Source: Bacteriovoracaceae bacterium (lineage in GTDB: Bacteria; Bdellovibrionota; Bacteriovoracia; Bacteriovoracales; Bacteriovoracaceae). Taken from it: 5,124 nucleotides of DNA. The stretch covers positions 1 through 5,124 of the forward strand of contig CANFNN010000223.1 of NCBI GenBank assembly GCA_947448095.1. Reading direction: 5' to 3'. The translations under genes and the position numbers were made by a program. The notes beneath the pieces are model-generated. The model worked only from the letters and a program-made list of their open reading frames with translations. It ran no database searches and had not been told where the DNA came from. Positions 1 through 5,124 of this stretch are shown piece after piece (position 1 is the first letter of the stretch; each line of letters opens with the position of its first letter).

Positions 1-435
1 AATGGATTGGAGAACATTATTATTTTGCTTAAAGAACTTAGTTAAAAGTACTAGAAAGACTTCAGAATCAGTTTGAGATTTGAATTGATAGCCTTCGGCC
101 TGTAATTCTTTTTTTAAAGAACCAGCGTTTTCAATAATTCCGTTATGAACAACAGCGAACAATTCATTACCATGAGGATGTGCATTATCAGTGGTGACTG
201 CTCCGTGAGTGGCCCAGCGAGTATGACCAATTCCTGTATGAGAAAATGGTTTTTGCTCATTGACTAGCGCTTTAAGATTATCGAGCTTGCCTTCTTTTTT
301 AATAATTTGGAGTTCGTTATTAATTTTGAGGCAAATCCCTGCAGAATCGTAGCCACGATACTCCAAACGAGAAAGACCCTCGATGATTGGGCCAACAGAA
401 TTTCCTGGGCCTGAATATCCAACGATTCCACACAT
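1..435 (-). CDS. glmS: Glutamine--fructose-6-phosphate aminotransferase (isomerizing), N-terminal part; runs off the left edge
   Basis: GlmS converts fructose-6-phosphate and glutamine to glucosamine-6-phosphate, the first committed step toward UDP-GlcNAc, in the cytoplasm. The 145 visible codons are open from the ATG (435-433) to the window edge and cover most of the class II (Ntn) glutaminase domain. They start MCGIVGYSG, so the nucleophile Cys follows the initiator Met. Then come RLEYRGYDSAG (residues 23-33), HTRWATHG (71-78), HNGIIEN (97-103) with the oxyanion-hole Asn-Gly, and TDSEV (122-126) with the glutamine-binding Asp. These are GlmS hallmarks; PurF and AsnB, which share the fold, lack this combination. 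The family is about 600 residues, so the rest of the glutaminase domain and both SIS isomerase domains lie outside the window. The start is fixed by the obligatory Met-Cys and by AGGGAG (446-441) five bases upstream. It lies 81 bp after glmU on the same strand, so co-transcription is likely. An SD-sequestering hairpin precedes it. Confidence 0.97.
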   Translation of the reverse strand, partial: MCGIVGYSGPGNSVGPIIEGLSRLEYRGYDSAGICLKINNELQIIKKEGKLDNLKALVNEQKPFSHTGIGHTRWATHGAVTTDNAHPHGNELFAVVHNGIIENAGSLKKELQAEGYQFKSQTDSEVFLVLLTKFFKQNNNVLQSI

Positions 436-439
436 ATGA

Positions 440-490
440 ACTCCCTAATGAGATTGAAACTTAAGGGCATCAATCTAACATTTTGGGAGT
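440..490 (-). promoter_or_regulatory. Candidate RNA hairpin sequestering the glmS ribosome binding site
   Basis: Read on the minus strand (RNA sense), three nested pairs of complementary arms occur in order: ACTCCC (490-485) with GGGAGT (445-440), AATG (482-479) with CATT (450-447), and AGATTGA (476-470) with TCAATCT (457-451). The apical loop is 12 bases. Only a 2x1 internal loop and a 2-base bulge interrupt the 17 base pairs. The outermost 3' arm covers most of the glmS Shine-Dalgarno (446-441), and the start codon lies four bases beyond it. No U-run follows, so this is not an intrinsic terminator. Folding should hinder ribosome access to glmS. In E. coli the glmS SD is also masked by a hairpin, which the sRNA GlmZ opens; any similar trans-acting partner here is inference. 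The pairing is seen directly; the regulatory role is not proven. Confidence 0.55.
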
Positions 491-516
491 GTTCTTGCTA
501 GGCTTACGCGAAGCGC

Positions 517-1923
517 TTAGGGCTTTTTGGTCTTCAAAAACTTCTTGGCAGCGCCTTCTTTTGTCACTTGCAGAGAACGGCCAATCCCAAAGCTACCATC
601 TGGAATATTTTTGGTAATAGTTGACCCAGCTGCTATGAATGCGTCATTCCCAATTGTGATAGGTGCAACTACCTGACAGTCGGAACCAATAAAGGTTCGA
701 GAGCCAATAATCGTTTTATGTTTGTTCGCCCCATCATAGTTACAAGTCACAAACCCACAGCCAATATTAGTGTCTTCCCCTATCTCCGCGTCACCAATGT
801 AACTAAGGTGAGAGACTTTTGCTCCCCTCGCTAGTTTCGATTTTTTTACCTCTACGAAATTGCCGATTTTGGCATCTGGTCCGATTTCAGTACCAGGTCT
901 GAGTCTGGCCATAGGTCCGACTGTCGCATTTTTGAGAACAATCGCCCCTTCCAAATAACTGCTTGCCAGAATTTCTGCATCTTCTGATATTGAGCTATTT
1001 TTAATAAAACAATTCGATTCAATCAAAACCGAAGACCCGATTTTAGTTTGGCCAAGAAAAGTGCAGCCTGGATAAATGACTGAGCCAACACCAATCTCAA
1101 CGTCGGATTCAATATAGACTTGATCAGGGCTTAAAAAACGAACGCCATCAATCATCAGTTTTTGAATTTTTTTAGAACGAATTAGTTTATCCACGTTGGC
1201 CAACTGCTCAAGAGTGTTAATTCCTAAAAATGGAGTTTCAGAGGAAAATTTGACCGTTTGAACAGCAAATCCCTCTTGAAATAAATCCGTAAGATAAAAT
1301 TCACCCGATTTGTTTTGATTAGAGATTTGGCCTAGGACAGATTTTACATGGGTAGTTTTCAGGATATAAAAAGCAGAATTGACTTCGGTAATTTTTCTTT
1401 GATTATCATCCGCATCTTTTTCTTCGACGATTTTAAAACCAATTTTTTTTTGAACAATTCTTCCATATCCATAGGGAGTTGCGGCTTCAAAAGTCGCAGC
1501 AACGCCAACGAGATCTGGATTCTCACGCATCACCTTAAACAATTCATTGAATTCATTTTCTGAAATCAAAGGAGTGTCAGCACAAGCAACGAGAGTGTAT
1601 TCGTAATTCCAAAAATGAGGGAGATCATTAAAACATGCTTTAAGAGCATCCGCAGTGCCATTTTGTTCTTTTTGCCAGGCAGTTTTGATTAATAATTTCT
1701 CGGGATGTGTCTGGAGCCATTCTTGTAAAAGCTCTTTTCTATGTCCAACAACAATCCCAATTTCAGCTGTGAGAGAGGAGTTTTTTGCAAATTTCAAAGC
1801 TGCACTGACAACGTAATCGAGTAAAGTCTTACCCGCACAGACTGAAAGTGCCTTGGGAGTGTCTGTTTTCATTCTTGTTCCCTTGCCGGCCGCAAGGATT
1901 ACTATACCAATGGAGTTGCCCAT
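517..1923 (-). CDS. glmU: Bifunctional N-acetylglucosamine-1-phosphate uridyltransferase / glucosamine-1-phosphate acetyltransferase
   Basis: GlmU acetylates glucosamine-1-phosphate with acetyl-CoA, then couples the product to UTP to give UDP-GlcNAc for peptidoglycan and LPS. The 468 residues are close to E. coli GlmU (456) and both domains look intact. The N-terminal pyrophosphorylase (about 1-240) has LAAGKGTRM (10-18) with Lys24 in TPKAL, QNGTADA (87-93), the metal-binding Asp in CADTPLI (Asp116), GYGRIV (152-157), EVNSA (180-184) and GINT (234-237, metal-binding Asn236). The C-terminal left-handed beta-helix (about 260-450) has repeated I-G hexapeptides, RLRPG (340-344), catalytic His372 in KVSHLSYIGD, Tyr375, and CNYDGANK (394-401). 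The offset from E. coli numbering is a constant 9 at His363, Tyr366 and Asn386. A Lys-rich tail ends the protein at TAA. The start is the ATG at 1923 with AAAAGG (1938-1933) nine bases upstream. It is first in a likely glmU-glmS operon and divergent from lon. Confidence 0.97.
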   Translation of the reverse strand: MGNSIGIVILAAGKGTRMKTDTPKALSVCAGKTLLDYVVSAALKFAKNSSLTAEIGIVVGHRKELLQEWLQTHPEKLLIKTAWQKEQNGTADALKACFNDLPHFWNYEYTLVACADTPLISENEFNELFKVMRENPDLVGVAATFEAATPYGYGRIVQKKIGFKIVEEKDADDNQRKITEVNSAFYILKTTHVKSVLGQISNQNKSGEFYLTDLFQEGFAVQTVKFSSETPFLGINTLEQLANVDKLIRSKKIQKLMIDGVRFLSPDQVYIESDVEIGVGSVIYPGCTFLGQTKIGSSVLIESNCFIKNSSISEDAEILASSYLEGAIVLKNATVGPMARLRPGTEIGPDAKIGNFVEVKKSKLARGAKVSHLSYIGDAEIGEDTNIGCGFVTCNYDGANKHKTIIGSRTFIGSDCQVVAPITIGNDAFIAAGSTITKNIPDGSFGIGRSLQVTKEGAAKKFLKTKKP

Positions 1924-1960
1924 ATATTTGAACCTTTTAATCAGTGTTTTCTAACTAACT

Positions 1961-1976
1961 GTTTTATAAATAAAAC
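1961..1976. repeat. Perfect 16-bp AT-rich palindrome in the glmU leader
   Basis: GTTTTAT (1961-1967) and ATAAAAC (1970-1976) are exact inverted copies separated by AA. The site lies 37 bp upstream of the glmU start, inside the transcribed leader if the promoter at 1996-2024 is used. Its shape suits a dimeric DNA-binding regulator better than a terminator: the loop is too short for the full RNA hairpin and no U-run follows. It also contains a TATAAA on the minus strand that could act as an alternative -10 for glmU, although no good -35 matches it. I do not recognise the operator family, and an AT-rich palindrome of this size may arise by chance. Confidence 0.4.
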
Positions 1977-1995
1977 GTCTCATTTTCACTCCCAA

Positions 1996-2024
1996 ATATT
2001 ACCTCACAAAAGTAGGTTTCTCAG
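1996..2024 (-). promoter_or_regulatory. Candidate sigma70-type promoter for glmU-glmS
   Basis: On the minus strand, CTGAGA (2024-2019, four of six to TTGACA) lies exactly 17 bases before TAATAT (2001-1996, four of six to TATAAT). Directly upstream of the -35 is an A/T tract (about 2040-2025, T-rich on this strand) placed where an UP element would contact the RNA polymerase alpha subunit. The predicted transcript start is near 1989, giving a leader of roughly 65 bases before the glmU ATG. This is a pattern match only, and AT-rich intergenic DNA yields such matches easily. Confidence 0.35.
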
Positions 2025-2062
2025 CTAATAAAAATAAAAATAAATGAAGATTCGCTTAAATA

Positions 2063-2094
2063 CCCTTAAAGACGCGTCGTAAATATCCCGATTC
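2063..2094 (+). promoter_or_regulatory. Candidate sigma32 (heat-shock) promoter of lon
   Basis: CCCTTAAA (2063-2070) and CCCGATTC (2087-2094) resemble the RpoH consensus halves (C)CCTTGAA and CCCCATNT, with one core mismatch in each and a 16-base gap (15 if the -35 is counted as the seven-base CTTGAAA form). The predicted start is near 2100, leaving a leader of about 49 bases before the ATG at 2149. Lon is a classic member of the sigma32 heat-shock regulon, so the match is in a biologically sensible place. The spacer contains the 8-bp palindrome GACGCGTC (2071-2078), possibly fortuitous. No CIRCE (HrcA) element is seen. Confidence 0.5.
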
Positions 2095-2135
2095 AGGTTC
2101 TGTACAAAGTTCTTCATGGAAGAGACTTACGCTAT

Positions 2136-2140
2136 AGGAG
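2136..2140 (+). promoter_or_regulatory. Ribosome binding site that decides the lon start
   Basis: AGGAG ends eight bases before the ATG at 2149. The earlier in-frame ATG at 2116 is preceded by pyrimidine-rich sequence with no purine run, and it would place this AGGAG inside the coding region. The spacing therefore favours 2149. Confidence 0.75.
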
Positions 2141-2148
2141 ATAAAGTT

Positions 2149-4584
2149 ATGGTGACTAACTACGAAGGTGAAGCAATTGAATTTAAAGAAACGCTTCCCT
2201 TGCTGCCCGTTCGCGATCTAGTTGTTTATCCGTTCATGATCTTGCCATTATTTGTTGGCCGCGAAACATCTATTAAGGCAGTTGAAGAGTCGCTGAATAA
2301 TACCGACAGACTTATTCTTTTGGCGTCTCAAAAAGACATCACTGCGGAAAGTCCATCTCCCTCAGAAATCTATGAGATGGGGACTGTCGCGATGATTATG
2401 CGAATGAGAAAGCTACCTGATGGAAGAGTGAAAATTCTTATACAGGGACTGGCCAAAGTTAGAATCAAAGAATTCGTAGCTACTGAGCCTTTTTACCAAG
2501 TGAAGGTTGAGAAAGTAGAAACCCAAGCGGTTACTGCCACAGCCTCTACGATTGAAGCTTTAGCTAGAACAGTGAAGGAAAATCTTGAGAAAGTAATTTC
2601 TCTAGGAAAAGTTCTTTCGCCAGATATATTAATGGTTCTTGAAGATATTCAAGATCCAGGTCGACTGTCTGATTTGGTGGCTTCGAACTTGAATCTTAAA
2701 GTGTCTGAAGCTCAAAAAGTTTTAGAAATTTTAGATCCAGTAGAAAGACTGGGCTATATCAACCAAGTGCTCGCTACAGAACTTGAAGTATTGACTCATC
2801 AGTCAAAACTCAAATCAAATATTAAAGATGATCATTCTAAAAACCAGAAAGAATCTTTTTTACGCGAACAAATCAAAGCAATGAAGCAAGAACTTTCAGA
2901 TGACTCATCTGAGAAAAATGATGAATTCGCTGAAATTCGTGAAAAGATTATGGCCAAGGCCCTTCCTGCTGAGTCGGAAAAAGAAGCACTTAAGCAGCTC
3001 GGTCGTCTCGAAAGAATGCATCCTGATTCATCTGAATCAAGTATCCTTCGCAGCTACCTTGAATGGGTTGTTGACCTTCCATGGTCTGAAGAATCTAAAG
3101 AAGTTACGGATCTTCAATACGCCAAAGCGGTTCTTGATGAAGATCACTTCGATCTAGAAAAAGTAAAAGAAAGAATTCTTGAATACCTGGCCGTTCGTTC
3201 ACTGAAAGGTGCCTCGGCCAAAGGACCAATACTTTGTTTTTCTGGTCCGCCAGGAGTAGGTAAAACATCTCTTGGAAAATCAATTGCCAAAGCCACTGGT
3301 AGAGAATTCATCCGCATCTCTCTTGGTGGAGTAAAGGATGAATCAGAGATTCGTGGTCACCGCCGAACCTACGTCGGTGCCATGCCGGGACGTTTTATCC
3401 AAGCCATGAAGCAGTGTAAAACCATTAATCCCATCATTCTTCTTGATGAGATTGATAAACTGGGCTCTGATTTTAAGGGTGACCCAGCCTCAGCTATGCT
3501 TGAAGTACTGGATCCAGAACAAAACTGCACTTTCAGAGATAACTATCTGAACATGAACTATGATCTTTCAAAGATCATGTTTATTGCAACTGCCAACCAA
3601 CTTGATCAGATTCCTGGTCCACTACGTGACCGTATGGAAATCATCAATCTGGCAGGTTACAGTCAGGAAGAGAAAGTACAAATTTCTAAAAAATACCTTA
3701 TTCCAAAACAAATGGATGAGCATGGAATCACTGACGAACACATTGAATTCCATGACGAAGGTGTTGAATTTGTAATTGCTGGCTACACTCGCGAAGCGGG
3801 GCTACGTAACCTAGAGAGACAAGTCGGTGCACTTTGCAGAAAAGTTGCTAAGAAAATTGCCTCTGGTCAACATAGCAAAACCCATATTCTCTCAGCAACA
3901 GTTGAGGAGCTCTTGGGACCTGCCATTTACTCAAGAGAAGACTCAAATGAGTATGATGAAGTGGGAGTAGCAACGGGACTCGCCTGGACGGCCGGTGGAG
4001 GAGAGATCCTTCACATTGAAGCCACTAAGATGAAAGGTCATGGTATCACCCTGACTGGACAACTTGGGGACGTGATGAAGGAATCAGCTCATGCAGCTTT
4101 CGGATTCATTAGAAGCCACGCTGCTGAATTAGGAATAGATGATAAATTCTTTGCTGAGAATGAAATTCATATCCATCTTCCAGCGGGTGCGATTCCTAAA
4201 GACGGACCTTCGGCAGGTATCACTTTAGCGACAGTAATGATTTCACTTTTGACGAATAGCTATATCAGTAAGGATATTGCAATGACGGGTGAGATGACTT
4301 TGACAGGTAAAGTTCTACCGGTTGGCGGAATTAAAGAGAAAGCTCTGGCCGCAATGAGAGCAGGAATTGAAACCATCATTATCCCTTGGAAAAACCAAAA
4401 GGATATTTTGGAAATCCCAATTCAATACCGTAAGAAGCTAAACTTCATCCCGGTTAAAAATATCCAGGAAGTGCTAGCGATCGCCTTAGTCGACTGGAAA
4501 GGTCAACTAGACATGGATCAACACAAGCGTAAGACTGAAGAACCTAAAAAAACCAAAGACAAACCTGGCCAAGTGGCCGCGTAA
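2149..4584 (+). CDS. lon: ATP-dependent endopeptidase La (LonA), complete
   Basis: Lon unfolds and degrades misfolded and short-lived regulatory proteins in the cytoplasm as a homohexameric AAA+ serine protease. From the ATG at 2149 it is 811 residues (E. coli Lon is 784); the ATG at 2116 would add 11. Residue numbers here start at 2149. The N-terminal substrate-recognition domain begins at LPLLPVRDLVVYPF (16-29) and is followed by a charged, probably coiled-coil linker (about 225-295). The AAA+ module has Walker A GPPGVGKT (366-373), Walker B ILLDEID (430-436), sensor 1 FIATAN (478-483), LRDRM (492-496) with the arginine finger, and TREAGLRNLER (547-557) of the sensor 2 region. The protease domain has Ser688 in PKDGPSAG and Lys731 in GGIKEK, 43 residues apart as in E. 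coli (Ser679/Lys722). A Lys-rich tail of about 25 residues extends past the family core. All catalytic residues are present. It is monocistronic: sigma32-like promoter ahead, terminator four bases after TAA. Confidence 0.97.
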   Translation: MVTNYEGEAIEFKETLPLLPVRDLVVYPFMILPLFVGRETSIKAVEESLNNTDRLILLASQKDITAESPSPSEIYEMGTVAMIMRMRKLPDGRVKILIQGLAKVRIKEFVATEPFYQVKVEKVETQAVTATASTIEALARTVKENLEKVISLGKVLSPDILMVLEDIQDPGRLSDLVASNLNLKVSEAQKVLEILDPVERLGYINQVLATELEVLTHQSKLKSNIKDDHSKNQKESFLREQIKAMKQELSDDSSEKNDEFAEIREKIMAKALPAESEKEALKQLGRLERMHPDSSESSILRSYLEWVVDLPWSEESKEVTDLQYAKAVLDEDHFDLEKVKERILEYLAVRSLKGASAKGPILCFSGPPGVGKTSLGKSIAKATGREFIRISLGGVKDESEIRGHRRTYVGAMPGRFIQAMKQCKTINPIILLDEIDKLGSDFKGDPASAMLEVLDPEQNCTFRDNYLNMNYDLSKIMFIATANQLDQIPGPLRDRMEIINLAGYSQEEKVQISKKYLIPKQMDEHGITDEHIEFHDEGVEFVIAGYTREAGLRNLERQVGALCRKVAKKIASGQHSKTHILSATVEELLGPAIYSREDSNEYDEVGVATGLAWTAGGGEILHIEATKMKGHGITLTGQLGDVMKESAHAAFGFIRSHAAELGIDDKFFAENEIHIHLPAGAIPKDGPSAGITLATVMISLLTNSYISKDIAMTGEMTLTGKVLPVGGIKEKALAAMRAGIETIIIPWKNQKDILEIPIQYRKKLNFIPVKNIQEVLAIALVDWKGQLDMDQHKRKTEEPKKTKDKPGQVAA

Positions 4585-4587
4585 AAG

Positions 4588-4611
4588 AAGGCTCCGAAAG
4601 GAGCCTTTTTT
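4588..4611 (+). terminator. Rho-independent terminator of lon
   Basis: AAGGCTCC (4588-4595), a GAAA tetraloop, and GGAGCCTT (4600-4607) form a perfect 8-bp stem; a run of six T (4606-4611) overlaps its end. The As after the stop codon can pair with the T-run through a G-U, lengthening the stem. It begins four bases after the lon TAA and separates lon from the receiver gene. Confidence 0.93.
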
Positions 4612-4641
4612 ATTTGTTTCGCTTCTTTTATCCCTGAAATT

Positions 4642-4650
4642 TGTTATTCT
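4642..4650 (+). promoter_or_regulatory. Extended -10 promoter of the receiver gene, giving a possible leaderless start
   Basis: TGTTATTCT fits the extended -10 pattern TGnTATAAT, with TG conserved and TATTCT matching four of six. No convincing -35 lies 16-18 bases upstream, which extended -10 promoters can tolerate. Only six bases (4651-4656) separate the -10 from the ATG at 4657, so the predicted first transcribed base is at or next to the A of the start codon. Pattern match only. Confidence 0.4.
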
Positions 4651-4656
4651 CATTAC

Positions 4657-5055
4657 ATGAATGAAATTTCAAGTCATGAAGATCTTAAAATTGTAGTAGT
4701 TGATGATTCTGAGTTTTCGCGATCACTCATTGTTAAGATGCTCAAAGAGTCTGGGTTTACCATTGTGGGTGAAGCCAACAGTGCTATCGCGGCTTTAACG
4801 GTGATAAAAGAGAAAAAACCTCACGTTGTCATCACTGACATCGTCATGCCTGAAGTCAGTGGCATCGAACTCACTGAAAATATCAACCAAAATTTCGAAG
4901 ATATTTATGTCATCGTCATTTCCTCTTTGTCCCAAGAGCATGTCGTTCTAGAAGCGATAAGTGCGGGAGCGGCAGATTTCATCTCTAAGCCGCTTAATCA
5001 ACAACAGTTGATTGATTCACTTGAAAAAATCATCTCACAAATGAATAAAGAATAA
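4657..5055 (+). CDS. Single-domain response regulator (CheY-like receiver protein)
   Basis: A 132-residue protein consisting of one receiver (REC) domain and no output domain. It would accept a phosphoryl group from a histidine kinase and act through protein-protein contacts in the cytoplasm. The acidic pair is Asp16-Asp17 in VVVDDSE, the phosphoacceptor is Asp61 in VVITDIVMPEVSG, the switch Ser is Ser89 in VIVISSLSQ, and the conserved Lys is Lys111 in ADFISKP. The SSLSQ and AGAADFISKP segments resemble the receiver of CheB methylesterases as much as CheY, but no methylesterase domain follows before the TAA. The ATG at 4657 is the only plausible start: no in-frame ATG, GTG or TTG precedes it near a ribosome site, and the fold begins about ten residues in. 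No Shine-Dalgarno is visible. The kinase partner is unknown. It follows the lon terminator, so it is probably transcribed separately, and together with the next gene 18 bases on. Confidence 0.93.
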   Translation: MNEISSHEDLKIVVVDDSEFSRSLIVKMLKESGFTIVGEANSAIAALTVIKEKKPHVVITDIVMPEVSGIELTENINQNFEDIYVIVISSLSQEHVVLEAISAGAADFISKPLNQQQLIDSLEKIISQMNKE

Positions 5056-5064
5056 CGATATTGT

Positions 5065-5070
5065 GGAGGA
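5065..5070 (+). promoter_or_regulatory. Strong Shine-Dalgarno for the gene at the right edge
   Basis: GGAGGA lies three bases before the ATG at 5074. An overlapping ATG at 5078 is in another frame and meets a stop after five codons, so 5074 is the start. It is the closest match to the anti-SD sequence among the genes here. Confidence 0.8.
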
Positions 5071-5073
5071 AAC

Positions 5074-5124
5074 ATGGATGTTTCTCAGGCACTAGATCTC
5101 GCAAAAATAAATGAACTTAAAATC
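5074..5124 (+). CDS. Unidentified protein, first 17 codons only; runs off the right edge
   Basis: An open frame from ATG reads MDVSQALDLAKINELKI and continues beyond the window. Coding status rests on the well-placed GGAGGA and on the 18-base gap from the receiver gene, which suggests one transcript. The visible peptide is amphipathic with no signal peptide or membrane segment so far. It is too short for a function call. Given the neighbour, a signal-transduction protein is possible, but nothing in these residues shows it. Confidence 0.7.
   Translation, partial: MDVSQALDLAKINELKI

Noticed and set aside
264..473. 69-codon minus-strand frame overlapping the start of glmS
   Set aside because: It lies in another frame of the clearly coding GlmS N-terminal domain and extends across the glmS leader. 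Its product has no recognisable features.
436..516. glmS ribozyme in the glmU-glmS gap
   Set aside because: The gap is only 81 bases, too short for the ribozyme's usual core of well over 100 bases. I see no ribozyme-like nested helices beyond the SD hairpin.
498..520. Terminator at the end of glmU
   Set aside because: The hairpin is short with an A-C mismatch in the minus-strand RNA, and the sequence after it (CAAGAACACTCCC) has no U-run. Read-through into glmS is expected.
1348..1563. 71-codon plus-strand frame inside glmU
   Set aside because: It is antisense to a conserved part of the GlmU uridyltransferase domain. Its Phe/Ile-rich composition is what the complement of A/T-rich coding DNA produces.
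2027..2044. A-rich repeat (AATAAAAATAAAAATAAA) as a functional repeat or slippage tract
   Set aside because: It is a short low-complexity A/T tract and is best explained as upstream promoter DNA. There is no evidence of length variation or coding relevance.
2900..3157. 85-codon plus-strand frame inside lon
   Set aside because: It is an out-of-frame shadow of the Lon linker and AAA+ entry region, with no independent support.
3560..3775. 71-codon plus-strand frame inside lon
   Set aside because: It is an out-of-frame shadow of the conserved sensor 1 and arginine-finger region.
4661..4696. Alternative ATG at 4661 for the receiver gene
   Set aside because: It is in a different frame and reaches a TAG after eleven codons.

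Overview
The window looks like chromosomal DNA from a Gram-negative bacterium of moderately low GC. It holds four housekeeping or signalling genes and the first codons of a fifth. The protein sequences (a LonA with a lysine-rich tail, a bifunctional GlmU, a lone CheY-like receiver) and the AT-leaning base use would fit the Bdellovibrionota/Bacteriovorax-like group. That placement is a guess from sequence style, not a database result. I see no mobile element, CRISPR array, tRNA or rRNA.

Left half, minus strand: glmU (1923 to 517) is followed after 81 bp by glmS (435 to beyond the left edge), the classic order for UDP-GlcNAc synthesis. GlmS makes glucosamine-6-phosphate. The two domains of GlmU acetylate glucosamine-1-phosphate and uridylylate the product, supplying peptidoglycan and LPS precursors. 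The glmU-glmS gap contains a long imperfect inverted repeat (440-490). As RNA it would fold the glmS Shine-Dalgarno into a hairpin, so it is a candidate translational control element.

Centre: a 225-bp divergent region (1924-2148) separates glmU from lon on the plus strand. It holds a candidate sigma70 promoter for glmU with an A/T-rich upstream tract, a perfect AT-rich palindrome, and a good sigma32 (heat-shock) type promoter for lon. The lon start is best placed at 2149, not at the upstream in-frame ATG at 2116, because only 2149 has a ribosome binding site. lon encodes a complete ATP-dependent LonA protease and ends at a strong intrinsic terminator (4588-4611).

Right end, plus strand: a 132-residue stand-alone receiver protein (4657-5055) has all the phosphorylation residues. 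It has no Shine-Dalgarno, and an extended -10 element sits so close that the transcript should begin at or near the ATG, so the mRNA may be leaderless. Eighteen bases after it, behind a strong Shine-Dalgarno, starts an unidentified gene of which only 17 codons are visible. It is probably co-transcribed with the receiver.
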